Shown here: piece by piece, positions 35,429 through 43,820 of the stretch
Layout of the letters: the number at the start of each line of letters is the position of its first letter
Position numbering within the stretch: position 1 is the first letter of the stretch
Source of the DNA: Ideonella benzenivorans
Lineage (GTDB): Bacteria > Pseudomonadota > Gammaproteobacteria > Burkholderiales > Burkholderiaceae_C
DNA: 64,000 bases
Assembly: GCF_020387415.1 (NCBI RefSeq)
Contig: NZ_JAGWCB010000012.1
Coordinates: 638,242-702,241 of the forward strand
Reading direction: 5' to 3'
Position numbers and translations under genes: made by a program
Notes under the pieces: generated by a model
Databases searched by the model: none
The model's input: only the letters and a program-made list of their open reading frames with translations
What the model was told of the DNA's origin: nothing

Positions 35429-36595
35429 ATGTCGGCCCCCCACGCCACCCGCCCCATCCACACCGGTGGCGCCCTGCTGTGCATGGGGACGCGCCCGGAG
35501 ATCATCAAGATGATGCCCGTGGCTCAGGCCATGCGGCAGGCCGGGCTCCCCCATGCCGTCTTGCACACCGGTCAGCACCAGGACATGGCCTGGCCCCTGT
35601 ACGACTTCTTCGGCATCCAGCCCGACCATCGTCTGGCGCTGGAACGGCGGGATTCGGAGCTGGCCACGCTGGCCGCACAGCTGCTGGGGTCGATCACCGC
35701 GCTGATCCGCACCGTGCGACCCGACGTCGTCCTGGTGCATGGCGACACCCTGAGCGCCTTCTGCGCCGCCCAGGCCGCGTTCTACCAGCAGATCCCGGTG
35801 GCCCATGTCGAGGCGGGACTGCGCACGTACCAGAAGTACGACCCCTTCCCGGAAGAGAAGAACCGCGAGCTGATCGCCCGGCTCGCGGACACCCACTTCG
35901 CCCCTACCGAGGCGGCGCGCCAGAACCTGCTCCGGGAGGGCCTGCCGGCGCAGGACGTCCTGGTCACGGGCAACACCATCGTGGATGCCACACACATGGC
36001 CTTGGCGCTGATCCGCAAGACCGCCGATCCCTTGGCCAGCCCCTTGCCCGGTGGTGGCACGCGGCCGCTCGTGCTGGTCACCGCGCACCGGCGGGAGAAC
36101 TGGGAGCGGGGCATCCGGTCCATCGCCCAGGCCCTGGTGCAGTTGAGCAGCCGCCATGCCGTGGACTTTCTCTGGCCGGTCCACCCGAACCCCGTCGTGC
36201 GCGATCAGGTCCGCTCGGTCATCGAGGCCGCCCCCCTTTCTGCGCGCCAGCGAATTCACCTGGTGGACCCGATGGATTACCCGGCCCTGATTGATGCGCT
36301 GGCCAGAAGCCTGCTGGTGATGACCGACTCCGGCGGCATCCAGGAAGAGGCGGTATCGCTGGGCAAGCCGCTGCTGGTGCTGCGCGACACCACGGAGCGC
36401 CCGGAAGTGATTTCCTCTGGCTGCGGCTGGCTCACCGGCACGGCCACCGAAGCCATCGTGGCGAGGTTCGAAGAACTGATCGCCCGCGCCGACCGCCTGC
36501 CCGCCGCCGCCCTTGCCGACCGGACCAATCCTTTTGGAGACGGCCAGGCCGGGGCGCGCATTGCCCGCGAGATCGCGCGCAAGCACCTGAGCTGA
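35429..36595 (+). CDS. wecB: UDP-N-acetylglucosamine 2-epimerase
   Basis: This enzyme interconverts UDP-GlcNAc and UDP-ManNAc. The 388-residue protein has the family motifs GTRPEIIKMMPVAQAM (about residues 20-35), VLVHGDTLSAFCAAQAAF, VAHVEAGLRTYQKYDPFPEE, VTAHRRENWERG and LVMTDSGGIQEEAVSLGKPL followed by RDTTERPE. Its place between the OGT-like gene and another glycosyltransferase suggests it supplies an activated amino sugar for flagellin or surface glycan. A housekeeping polysaccharide role cannot be excluded. Confidence 0.92.
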   Translation: MSAPHATRPIHTGGALLCMGTRPEIIKMMPVAQAMRQAGLPHAVLHTGQHQDMAWPLYDFFGIQPDHRLALERRDSELATLAAQLLGSITALIRTVRPDVVLVHGDTLSAFCAAQAAFYQQIPVAHVEAGLRTYQKYDPFPEEKNRELIARLADTHFAPTEAARQNLLREGLPAQDVLVTGNTIVDATHMALALIRKTADPLASPLPGGGTRPLVLVTAHRRENWERGIRSIAQALVQLSSRHAVDFLWPVHPNPVVRDQVRSVIEAAPLSARQRIHLVDPMDYPALIDALARSLLVMTDSGGIQEEAVSLGKPLLVLRDTTERPEVISSGCGWLTGTATEAIVARFEELIARADRLPAAALADRTNPFGDGQAGARIAREIARKHLS

Positions 36596-36633
36596 CACCG
36601 CCGCCAGAACCACCGAAAGAGACGCACCTCGCC

Positions 36634-38154
36634 ATGAACACCAAGCCCACCCAGAGAGTCCTGATCGCCTCGCCCGTGCGGCAGAAGCCCGCCATCCTGA
36701 AAGAGTTCCTGGCCGGGCTGACTCGGCTGGCGCTGGACGGCATCGACTGTGAATTCCTCTTTGCCGACGACAACGACGATCCCGAGTCCAGCGCCGCGCT
36801 GAATGAGTTCATGCTGGGCCGGCCAGGCTACTGCGTCAGGCTTGAACGGGAAGAGGAGTCCTATCTCTGCGACGCCGAGACGCACCGCTGGAAGGAGTCG
36901 CTGATTCAGCGCGTGGCCGCGGTCAAGACCTTCATGCTCCAGCACACCGTGGAGCAAGGCTTCGACCACATCTTTCTGGTGGATTCCGACATCGTCCTGC
37001 ACCCGGCCACCCTCCAGCATCTGCTGGCCCAGGACAAGGCGGTGATCAGCGAGGTCTTCTGGACGCAATGGACACCCCAGGACCCCTACCTGCCCCAGAC
37101 CTGGCTGCTGGACCACTACGCCTTCTACGACCGCTCCTTCGCCAGCGCCCCCGCCGAACAGAAGGAAGCGGCTTCACGCGAGTTCATGCAGTGGATGCGC
37201 AGTGGCGACACCCACCGCGTGGGGGGCCTGGGCGCCTGCACCCTGATCAGCGCCCAGGCCATCGCCAAGGGCCTGAGCTTCGCGGAAATTGACAACGTCT
37301 CTTTCTGGGGGGAGGACCGCGCCTTCTGCATCCGCGCCCGCGCGCTGGGCGTGGAATTGTGGGCGGACACCAAGTACCCGCCTTTGCACCTGTACCGCGA
37401 GCACTATGTCGAGCGCGTGCCGGCCTTCATCGAACGCTGCGCCGCGCGATTCGACCGCCAGCCCAAGGTCACGCTCTCGATGGTGGTGCGCAACGAGGCC
37501 GACCGGTATCTGAGCATGATGCTCCAGCATGCCCTGCCGATGATCGATGAGGCCGTCATCATCGACGATGGCTCCACCGACGGCACCGTCGCGATGATCC
37601 ACGACCTGCTGCGCGACAAGAAGCATGTCGTCCACCAGCTGGACCGCTCGCTGTTCAGCAACGAGCACGAGCTGAGGCGGCTGCAGTGGGAAAAGACGGT
37701 GGCCTCCAATCCCGACTGGATCCTGAACCTGGACGCTGACGAGATCCTGGAGTCTCACGCCCGGGACGCCATTGCGCCGTATCTGTCGGCGCCCCCCGGG
37801 ACCCTCCTGGGCTTCCGGCTGTTCGACTTCTGGAGCGACACCCACTACCGGGATGACCCGCAGTGGACGGCCCACCAGCGCTCGTGGCCCTTCATGTTCC
37901 GCTACACCCCGGACTACGCGTACACCTGGAACACCAACCGTCTGCACACCGGCCGCTTCCCGATGAACATCGGCGGCATGGGCCAGCAATCCACCCCAAT
38001 TCGCATCAAGCACCTGGGATGGTCCCGCGCCGCGGACCGCGAGGCCAAGTACCAGCGCTATCTGACCATCGACCCCGAGATGCAGTATTGCGACAAGCGC
38101 CAGATGGACAGCATCCTGGATGCGCAACCTCACCTGGTGCCCTGGCTGGACTGA
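36634..38154 (+). CDS. Double-domain glycosyltransferase (two GT-A-like halves)
   Basis: The 506-residue protein seems to join two glycosyltransferase units. The N-terminal half (about residues 1-265) has LIASPVRQKPAILKEFLAGL, FLFADDNDD and a DxD-type site in HIFLVDSDIVLHPAT, with an Anp1-like look. The C-terminal half (about residues 275-505) is a GT2 domain with LSMVVRNEADRYLSMMLQHA, VIIDDGSTDGTVAMIHDLL and WILNLDADEIL. It is the last gene of the island, 38 bases after wecB, and is followed by a strong terminator. Two catalytic centres could add two successive sugars. Confidence 0.82.
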   Translation: MNTKPTQRVLIASPVRQKPAILKEFLAGLTRLALDGIDCEFLFADDNDDPESSAALNEFMLGRPGYCVRLEREEESYLCDAETHRWKESLIQRVAAVKTFMLQHTVEQGFDHIFLVDSDIVLHPATLQHLLAQDKAVISEVFWTQWTPQDPYLPQTWLLDHYAFYDRSFASAPAEQKEAASREFMQWMRSGDTHRVGGLGACTLISAQAIAKGLSFAEIDNVSFWGEDRAFCIRARALGVELWADTKYPPLHLYREHYVERVPAFIERCAARFDRQPKVTLSMVVRNEADRYLSMMLQHALPMIDEAVIIDDGSTDGTVAMIHDLLRDKKHVVHQLDRSLFSNEHELRRLQWEKTVASNPDWILNLDADEILESHARDAIAPYLSAPPGTLLGFRLFDFWSDTHYRDDPQWTAHQRSWPFMFRYTPDYAYTWNTNRLHTGRFPMNIGGMGQQSTPIRIKHLGWSRAADREAKYQRYLTIDPEMQYCDKRQMDSILDAQPHLVPWLD

Positions 38155-38175
38155 CGGCGCGCCAAGCCCCACGGA

Positions 38176-38210
38176 ACGACTGGGACAGGCACTGCGCCTG
38201 TCCCGGTCGT
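38176..38210 (+). terminator. Terminator of the glycosylation island
   Basis: A 15-bp stem, ACGACTGGGACAGGC against GCCTGTCCCGGTCGT, with one T-G wobble and a 5-base loop. It starts 21 bases after the stop and is followed by GTCATTTCC. It isolates the island from flhD. Confidence 0.75.
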
Positions 38211-38394
38211 GTCATTTCCGGGCCCTGTCCGCCCCCCCGCCACGCCGCGCGTGTAGGAATTTGTCTGACACGCCTGCCGGAAAAACCGGGACTCAAGCTC
38301 TGGAAGTGACCCGATGTTGCCGTCCAGTTCGTCTCCTTACAGTTCATTCCAACGCGAAACAAACGCGCAACCCCACACCACCAGGAGCCGCAAC

Positions 38395-38718
38395 ATGGAA
38401 ACGACCCAGATCCTCGCCGAAATCCGCGAAGCCAACCTGTCTTACCTGATGCTGGCGCAAAGCCTGATCCGCGCCGACCGCGAACAAGCCCTGTTCCGCC
38501 TGGGCGTCTCCGAAGAGACCGCCAACCTGATCAATGCCCTGACCCCGGCCCAGATGATGAAGATCGCCACCAGCAACACGCTGCTGTGCCGCTTCCGCAT
38601 GGACGACGACCTGGTCTGGGGCCTGCTGACCAACCACGGCAAGTCCTCCGCCAACGACAGCGTCAGCCGCCTGCACGCCTCCATCCTGATGGCCGGCCGC
38701 CACCAGGAAGCCGCCTGA
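38395..38718 (+). CDS. flhD: Flagellar master regulator subunit FlhD
   Basis: FlhD with FlhC forms the FlhD4C2 activator of early flagellar operons. The 107-residue protein begins METTQILAEIREANLSYLML at ATG 38395 with AGGAG upstream. It has the canonical segments LSYLMLAQSLIRADREQALF, RLGVSEETANLINALTPAQM and CRFRMDDDLVWGLLTNHGKS. Length is normal. The 240 bases upstream hold the island terminator and probably the flhDC promoter, which I could not define. Confidence 0.97.
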   Translation: METTQILAEIREANLSYLMLAQSLIRADREQALFRLGVSEETANLINALTPAQMMKIATSNTLLCRFRMDDDLVWGLLTNHGKSSANDSVSRLHASILMAGRHQEAA

Positions 38719-38767
38719 TCCCAGGCCGCCCCAGCAGACCCCACAAGACCAGGACGGAGAACACACC

Positions 38768-39346
38768 ATGGCCCGCACCAAGAGCATCCTCACCGAAGCC
38801 AGGCAGATCGAACGTGCCGTCACCCTGATCCACCTGGGCGCTCGCCTGCAGGTGCTGGAGTCGGAGACCGATCTGTCGTACGAGCGCCTGCTGCGCCTGT
38901 ACAAGGAGGTGTCGGGCAAGAGCCCGTCCAAGGGACAGCTGCCGTTCTCCACCGACTGGTTCATGACCTGGCAGCCCAACATCCACGCCAGCCTGTTCCT
39001 GAACATCCACGAGTACCTGAACAAGACCTCCGAGATGGAGGACATCGACGCGGTGATCAAGGCCTACCAGCTGTACCTGGAGCAGACCGCGGCCCAGGGC
39101 CTGGAGCCCCTGCTGTCGGTGACCCGCGCCTGGCGTCTGGTCAAGTTCGTGGACAACGGCATGCTGACCATGACCAAGTGCACCCACTGCGGCGGCCACT
39201 ACGTCACCCACCCGCACGAGATCGCCCGCCACTATGTGTGCGGTCTGTGCAACCCGCCGGCGCGCGCCGGCAAGGGCCGCCAGGCCGGCGCCCTGCAGAT
39301 GCCCAGCGCCGCCGAGCGCGACAGCGGCCTGGTGAGCACTCACTGA
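38768..39346 (+). CDS. flhC: Flagellar master regulator subunit FlhC
   Basis: FlhC supplies DNA recognition in FlhD4C2. The 192-residue protein has EARQIERAVTLIHLGARLQV near the start, LSYERLLRLYKEVSGKSPSKG, and the four-cysteine zinc site CTHCGGHY ... YVCGLC (about residues 138-160). It follows flhD by 49 bases and ends before a perfect terminator. Confidence 0.97.
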   Translation: MARTKSILTEARQIERAVTLIHLGARLQVLESETDLSYERLLRLYKEVSGKSPSKGQLPFSTDWFMTWQPNIHASLFLNIHEYLNKTSEMEDIDAVIKAYQLYLEQTAAQGLEPLLSVTRAWRLVKFVDNGMLTMTKCTHCGGHYVTHPHEIARHYVCGLCNPPARAGKGRQAGALQMPSAAERDSGLVSTH

Positions 39347-39456
39347 CATTCATTCTCCGGCCCGGCTCCAGTCCGCCGCATGGCGGACGACATCTGGGTC
39401 AAGTGCGTTTTTCATGCAGCTTCCTCCTCCTGGCACAACCCATGGTGTGCCTTCTG

Positions 39457-39484
39457 GCGGGCCCCACCGGGCCCGCTTTTTTCT
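39457..39484 (+). terminator. Rho-independent terminator of flhDC
   Basis: Stem GCGGGCCC / GGGCCCGC (39457-39464 and 39469-39476) with a 4-base loop, directly followed by six T and TTCTT. This is the most classical terminator in the window. A smaller hairpin GTCCGCC / GGCGGAC lies at 39371-39388. Confidence 0.9.
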
Positions 39485-39553
39485 TGGGCGGACGGCTGCA
39501 GTCCGGCGCCGGCTGTGCGTGAAGCACCCCTTTTTTCCGGCTTTCCAAAGGGC

Positions 39554-39581
39554 TCAAGCGAGCGATGCTTGCATCCGATAT
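39554..39581 (+). promoter_or_regulatory. Sigma-28 promoter of motA
   Basis: TCAAGCGA (39554-39561), 12 bases, TCCGATAT (39574-39581). It has the same -35 start, spacing and CCGATA core as the flgM and flagellin B promoters. It lies between the flhDC terminator and motA, with a leader of about 50 bases. Confidence 0.8.
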
Positions 39582-39635
39582 GAAGTGAAAGGAGCGACTG
39601 TGCTCCGCCCCTTCTGAGCCTCGGATTCCTCCACC

Positions 39636-40493
39636 ATGTTCATCATCGTCGGCTGGCTCCTCGCACTGGGTTGCGTCTTCGGCGTGTTCATCGCGCACGG
39701 CGGCAACATCGAGGTGATCCTGCACGCCCTGCCCTTCGAGATGATCACCATCTTCGGCGCGGCGCTGGGCGCCTTCCTGGCCACCAACCAGATGAAGGTG
39801 ATCAAGGCCACGATGAAAGGCCTGGGCACCTGTTTCAAGGGCAGCAAGTACAGCAAGACCCGCGCGATGGAGTTGCTGGCCCTGCTCTACGAGATCCTGC
39901 AGAAGGCGCGCAAGGAAGGCCTGATGTCCATCGAAAAGGACGTCGAGGATCCGCACAGCTCGCCGCTGTTCCAGAAATTCCCGGTCGTGGGCAATGACCA
40001 CCATGTCACCGAGTTCATCACCGACTACCTGCGCATGATGGTCTCGGGCAACCTGAACGCCCACGAGATCGAGTCGCTGATGGACAGCGAGCTCGAAACC
40101 CACCACCACGAGGCCTATGCCCCCGCCGCCGCCCTGGCCCGCCTGGCCGGCGCGCTGCCCGCCTTCGGGATCGTGGCCGCGGTGCTGGGGGTGGTGAACA
40201 CCATGGGCTCGGTCGGCCAGCCGCCGGCGGTGCTGGGCGGCATGATCGGCTCGGCCCTGGTCGGGACCTTCCTCGGCATCTTCCTGGCCTACGGCTTTGC
40301 CGAGCCGCTGGCCGGCATGCTGGAACAGAAGATCGACGAGGACGGCAAGGAGCTGCAGTGCATCAAGACCACGCTGCTGGCCTCAATGCAGGGCTACGCC
40401 CCGCAGACCGCCATTGAATTCGGCCGCAAGGTGCTGTATTCGACCGAGCGCCCCAGCTTTGCCGAGCTGGAAGGCCACGTCAAGAAGAAGTGA
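39636..40493 (+). CDS. motA: Flagellar motor stator protein MotA
   Basis: MotA and MotB form the ion-driven stator. The 285-residue protein has four membrane segments, the N-terminal MFIIVGWLLALGCVFGVFIA, a large cytoplasmic loop with KTRAMELLALLYEILQKARK and EIESLMDSELETHHHE, and C-terminal helices with LPAFGIVAAVLGVVNTMGSV and GTFLGIFLAYGFAEPLAGML. These match the proton-type MotA family. motB follows after 42 bases. Confidence 0.97.
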   Translation: MFIIVGWLLALGCVFGVFIAHGGNIEVILHALPFEMITIFGAALGAFLATNQMKVIKATMKGLGTCFKGSKYSKTRAMELLALLYEILQKARKEGLMSIEKDVEDPHSSPLFQKFPVVGNDHHVTEFITDYLRMMVSGNLNAHEIESLMDSELETHHHEAYAPAAALARLAGALPAFGIVAAVLGVVNTMGSVGQPPAVLGGMIGSALVGTFLGIFLAYGFAEPLAGMLEQKIDEDGKELQCIKTTLLASMQGYAPQTAIEFGRKVLYSTERPSFAELEGHVKKK

Positions 40494-40535
40494 GCCCCCG
40501 CCGCACGGCAGACGGATCAGTCGAGGAACCAGGCC

Positions 40536-41480
40536 ATGGCCGGTGACGCCAAGAAACTCCAGCCCATCATCGTCAAGCGGATCAAGAAAGGCGGCCACGG
40601 CGCCCACGGCGGCGCGTGGAAGATCGCCTACGCCGACTTCGTGACCGCGATGATGGCCTTCTTCCTGCTGATGTGGCTGCTGGGCTCCACCACCGAAGGC
40701 GACCGCAAGGGTCTGCAGGACTATTTCAATTCGCCGCTGAAAGTGGCCATGAGCGGCGGCTCCGGCTCGGGCGACTCGTCCTCCGTCATCAAGGGTGGCG
40801 GCCAGGACCTGACCCGCACCGCCGGCCAGGTCAAGCGCGGCGAGGTCGAAGCCCCCAAACGCACCTTCAACCTGCAGGCCCTGAAGGCCGAGCAGGCCCG
40901 GGCCGAGGCGGCCAAGCTGCAGGAACTGCAGAACACGCTGCAGGACCGGATCGCCGCCAGCGAGAAGTTCAAGGCCCTGAGCTCGCAGCTCAAGCTGGAC
41001 ATGACCCGCGACGGCCTGCGCATCCAGATCGTGGACGCCCAGAACCGGCCGATGTTCGATTCCGGCAGCGCGGTGGTCAAACCCTACATGCGCGACCTGC
41101 TGCGCTCGATCGGCGAGGTGCTCTCCGGCGTGCCCAACATGCTGACGCTGGAAGGCCACACCGATGCCACCCCCTTCTCCGGCGGCGGCCTGGGCTACAG
41201 CAACTGGGAGCTTTCGGCCGACCGGGCCAATGCCTCCCGGCGCGAGCTGATCGCCGGCGGCCTGGGGGAGAACCGCATTCTGCGGGTGCAGGGGCTGGCG
41301 TCGAGCCAGCTCTTCAACCCCAAGGACCCGCACGACCCAGCCAACCGGCGCATCTCGATCATCGTGATGAACCGCGAGGCCGAGGGCCGGGTCTTCAAGA
41401 CCGCCCCCGAGCCCGTGCCGGCCACCGATTCCAGCCCCGAGGGCAAGCCGCCCTCAACTCCGTCGTCCACCGACCGATAA
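40536..41480 (+). CDS. motB: Flagellar motor stator protein MotB
   Basis: MotB anchors the stator to peptidoglycan. The 314-residue protein begins with a basic segment and the motif [20 protein letters not shown], placing the ion-carrying aspartate at residue 34. A plug/linker region follows, then an OmpA/MotB domain with [24 protein letters not shown] and [16 protein letters not shown]. Features fit a proton-type stator. Confidence 0.97.
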   Translation: MAGDAKKLQPIIVKRIKKGGHGAHGGAWKIAYADFVTAMMAFFLLMWLLGSTTEGDRKGLQDYFNSPLKVAMSGGSGSGDSSSVIKGGGQDLTRTAGQVKRGEVEAPKRTFNLQALKAEQARAEAAKLQELQNTLQDRIAASEKFKALSSQLKLDMTRDGLRIQIVDAQNRPMFDSGSAVVKPYMRDLLRSIGEVLSGVPNMLTLEGHTDATPFSGGGLGYSNWELSADRANASRRELIAGGLGENRILRVQGLASSQLFNPKDPHDPANRRISIIVMNREAEGRVFKTAPEPVPATDSSPEGKPPSTPSSTDR

Positions 41481-41506
41481 GCTCTCAAGACCGTAAGAGG
41501 ACTGAC

Positions 41507-41905
41507 ATGAGCAACCCCACCGATCTCAAATTTCTTGTCGTTGACGACTTCTCGACCATGCGGCGGATCGTCCGCGGGCTGCTCAAGGAAATGGGCTGCA
41601 ACAACGTCGAAGAAGCCGAAGACGGCCAGGTGGCCCTGAGCATGCTCAAGGGCGCCAAGTTCGACTTCGTGGTCAGCGACATCAACATGCCGAACATGAA
41701 TGGCTTTGACCTGCTCAAGGCCATCAAGGCCGACGACAGCCTCAAGCACCTGCCGGTGCTGATGGTCACCGCCGAAGCCCGCAAGGAAGACATCGTGCTG
41801 GCCGCCCAGAGCGGTGCCGCCGGCTACATCGTCAAGCCCTTCACCAAGGCCACGCTGGAGGAGAAGGTCCAGAAGATCATGCAGAAGCTCACGGCCACTG
41901 CCTGA
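41507..41905 (+). CDS. cheY: Chemotaxis response regulator CheY (copy 1)
   Basis: CheY carries the signal to FliM. The 132-residue single-domain receiver has [20 protein letters not shown] (D13, D14), [16 protein letters not shown] with the phospho-acceptor at D58, [12 protein letters not shown] and [14 protein letters not shown]. It is closely similar to classic CheY of beta- and gammaproteobacteria and precedes cheZ, so this copy probably acts at the motor. Confidence 0.97.
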   Translation: MSNPTDLKFLVVDDFSTMRRIVRGLLKEMGCNNVEEAEDGQVALSMLKGAKFDFVVSDINMPNMNGFDLLKAIKADDSLKHLPVLMVTAEARKEDIVLAAQSGAAGYIVKPFTKATLEEKVQKIMQKLTATA

Positions 41906-41940
41906 TCCCGCCTTCCCCGCAACAGCAGAGAGATCCAGTC

Positions 41941-42573
41941 ATGAAAATGGAAGATCTGGCGGGCCTGACACCCACCGAACCCCTGATGGTTTCCCCCGAG
42001 GTGTTCCAGCAGCTCGGCAGCATCACCCGCCTGTTGCACGACACCATGCAGCAGCTGGGCGTGATGCCCAAGCTCCAGAACGCCGCCGACGGCCTGCCCG
42101 ATGCGCGCAGCCGTCTGACCTACATCGCCAACAAGACCGCCGACGCCGCCAACAAGGTGCTCAACTCGGTGGACCAGGCCAAGGGCGAGCACGCCCACAT
42201 CAGCGCCGCCACCCAGGCGCTGGCCAATGCGCTGGTGGCCGACCCGGTGCGGGCCGTCGCCAGTGGCGCCGTGATGAACTTCGTCAAGGACGTCGAGGCC
42301 AGCACCACCCGCATTGACGACCACCTCACCGACATCATGCTGGCCCAGGACTTCCATGACCTGACCGGCCAGGTGGTGGCCAAGGTGGTGACCCTGGCCA
42401 ACGACCTGGAGGACAGCCTGGTCAAGCTGCTGGTGCAGGTGGTGCCACCCGAGCAGCGGGAAAAGGTCGACCCCAGCGTGCTGCAAGGCCCGGTGGTGGC
42501 CCCGGAAGGCCGCGCCGATGTGGTCAAGAACCAGAGCGAGGTCGACGACCTGTTGGCCAGCCTGGGCTTCTGA
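41941..42573 (+). CDS. cheZ: CheY-phosphate phosphatase CheZ
   Basis: CheZ removes phosphate from CheY. The 210-residue helical protein has the catalytic helix LAQDFHDLTGQVVAKV with D140 and Q144, matching D143/Q147 of the enterobacterial enzyme, and a C-terminal CheY-binding peptide SEVDDLLASLGF. It follows cheY by 35 bases. Confidence 0.97.
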   Translation: MKMEDLAGLTPTEPLMVSPEVFQQLGSITRLLHDTMQQLGVMPKLQNAADGLPDARSRLTYIANKTADAANKVLNSVDQAKGEHAHISAATQALANALVADPVRAVASGAVMNFVKDVEASTTRIDDHLTDIMLAQDFHDLTGQVVAKVVTLANDLEDSLVKLLVQVVPPEQREKVDPSVLQGPVVAPEGRADVVKNQSEVDDLLASLGF

Positions 42574-42640
42574 CGCCCCGCGGGGCGGCCTGCGCCGCCC
42601 TTGTTGTCTCCCTCTTGACGCGCCCAGCGGCGCCTGAACG

Positions 42641-43021
42641 ATGAGCACTGACACCACCGTTCTCACCGCTCCTGTCGAGTCCCCGGTCGGCACCGACCTC
42701 GGCTGGATGACCCCCGATCGGGCACCCCAGCCCGCCGAGGCCCTGGACCGCATCCGCCAGCTCTGCGAGCTGGGGGGCGATGACCTGTACCGCACCATGC
42801 TGATGGTGCTGGCCTCCCACCAGGCGGTGCCCCGCGAGATCCTGGCCGCCGCGGTCAAGCAGTTCCGCCGCGACACCGACAGCCTGACCCGCGAAGACGT
42901 GACCGGCCTGTTCAACGCCCTCTGGACCGGCGGCCACCAAGGCTTCCATTCGGTGCTGCGCACCCGCAAGGGCGGCGAGCGCAAGCCCGCCAACCTGGGC
43001 TGGCTCAAGACGGACGATTGA
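42641..43021 (+). CDS. Uncharacterised 126-residue protein after cheZ
   Basis: I do not recognise a family. The protein starts MSTDTTVLTAPVESPVGTDL, is soluble, without signal peptide or membrane segment. Its compact helical core has ALDRIRQLCELGGDDLYRTM and HQAVPREILAAAVKQFRRDT, and the C-terminus is basic (RTRKGGERKPANLGWLKTDD). Codon use is like its neighbours, so it seems a resident gene. It follows cheZ by 67 bases in the same direction and may be co-transcribed, which points to motility, by position only. Confidence 0.65.
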   Translation: MSTDTTVLTAPVESPVGTDLGWMTPDRAPQPAEALDRIRQLCELGGDDLYRTMLMVLASHQAVPREILAAAVKQFRRDTDSLTREDVTGLFNALWTGGHQGFHSVLRTRKGGERKPANLGWLKTDD

Positions 43022-43069
43022 GGCCCGAACGCCTGTCTGCTCCCAGGCTCCGGCTTGCCCGGGCCAGCA

Positions 43070-43085
43070 GACAATCGAGCCCATG
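43070..43085 (+). promoter_or_regulatory. -10-like element seven bases before a start codon
   Basis: GACAAT, seven bases, ATG 43083. This is the same spacing as at 32346 and 33482, and again fits a leaderless transcript. No ribosome binding site is visible before this ATG. Confidence 0.35.
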
Positions 43086-43808
43086 GTCTGGCCCCTTCCC
43101 GCCCTGCTGACCTGGCTGGCCGCCTGGGTCGTGCTGCTGCTGTTGCGCAGTACCGAACTGCCGCTGCCCTGGGCCTTCATGCTCGTCACGCTGGCCACCG
43201 CCTGGCCGGCCTGGCGCCTGTCGCACCGCTGGCGCCGACTGATCGTGCTGGCCGGTTTCCCGCTGTCCTTCCTGGCCCTGCAGCAGAACGCCCTGCCCGC
43301 CTGGGCCTGGCTGGCCCCGCTGGCGGCGCTGCTGCTGCTCTACCCACTGCGCAGCTGGCGCGATGCGCCGCTGTTCCCCACCCCGTCCGCCGCGCTGGAT
43401 GGCCTGGCCGATGCGGCGCCCCTGCCTGCGGGCGCGCGGGTGCTGGAAGCCGGTTGCGGCCTGGGCCACGGCCTGCGCGCGCTGCGCCAGGCCTATCCGG
43501 CCGCCCGCCTCACCGGCCTGGAGTGGAGCGCCCCGCTGGCCGCCCTGTGCCGCCTGCGCTGCCCCTTCGCCCGGGTGCGCCGCGGCGACATCTGGGCCGA
43601 GGATTGGTCAGCCTACGAGATGGTCTATCTGTTCCAGCGCCCGGAGAGCATGCCGCGCGCCGTCGCGAAGGCCCGCCAGGAGCTGGCGCCCGGGGCCTGG
43701 CTGGTCAGCCTGGAATTCGAAGCCTTGGAACTGCGCCCGCAGGCCCGCCTGGAGACCGTGGCCGGCAAGCCGGTGTGGCTCTACCAGGCGCCGTTCACGC
43801 CCTGCTGA
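43083..43808 (+). CDS. Membrane-anchored class I SAM-dependent methyltransferase-like protein
   Basis: The 241-residue protein has three or four hydrophobic segments in its first 95 residues (LLTWLAAWVVLLLL, WAFMLVTLATAWPAW, LAPLAALLLLYPL). A class I methyltransferase-like domain follows, with the glycine-rich motif VLEAGCGLGHGLRALRQ and the acidic LTGLEWSAP, about 110 residues long and short for the family. It lacks a clear catalytic motif beyond SAM binding. It is convergent with the narL-type regulator; no link to motility is evident. Confidence 0.65.
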   Translation: MVWPLPALLTWLAAWVVLLLLRSTELPLPWAFMLVTLATAWPAWRLSHRWRRLIVLAGFPLSFLALQQNALPAWAWLAPLAALLLLYPLRSWRDAPLFPTPSAALDGLADAAPLPAGARVLEAGCGLGHGLRALRQAYPAARLTGLEWSAPLAALCRLRCPFARVRRGDIWAEDWSAYEMVYLFQRPESMPRAVAKARQELAPGAWLVSLEFEALELRPQARLETVAGKPVWLYQAPFTPC

Positions 43809-43820
43809 AGCTTCGGTGAC

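Noticed and set aside
38295..38318. Sigma-28-like site before flhD (TCAAGCTC, CCCGATGT)
   Set aside because: Spacing is only nine bases, and flhDC is expected to be above FliA in the hierarchy.
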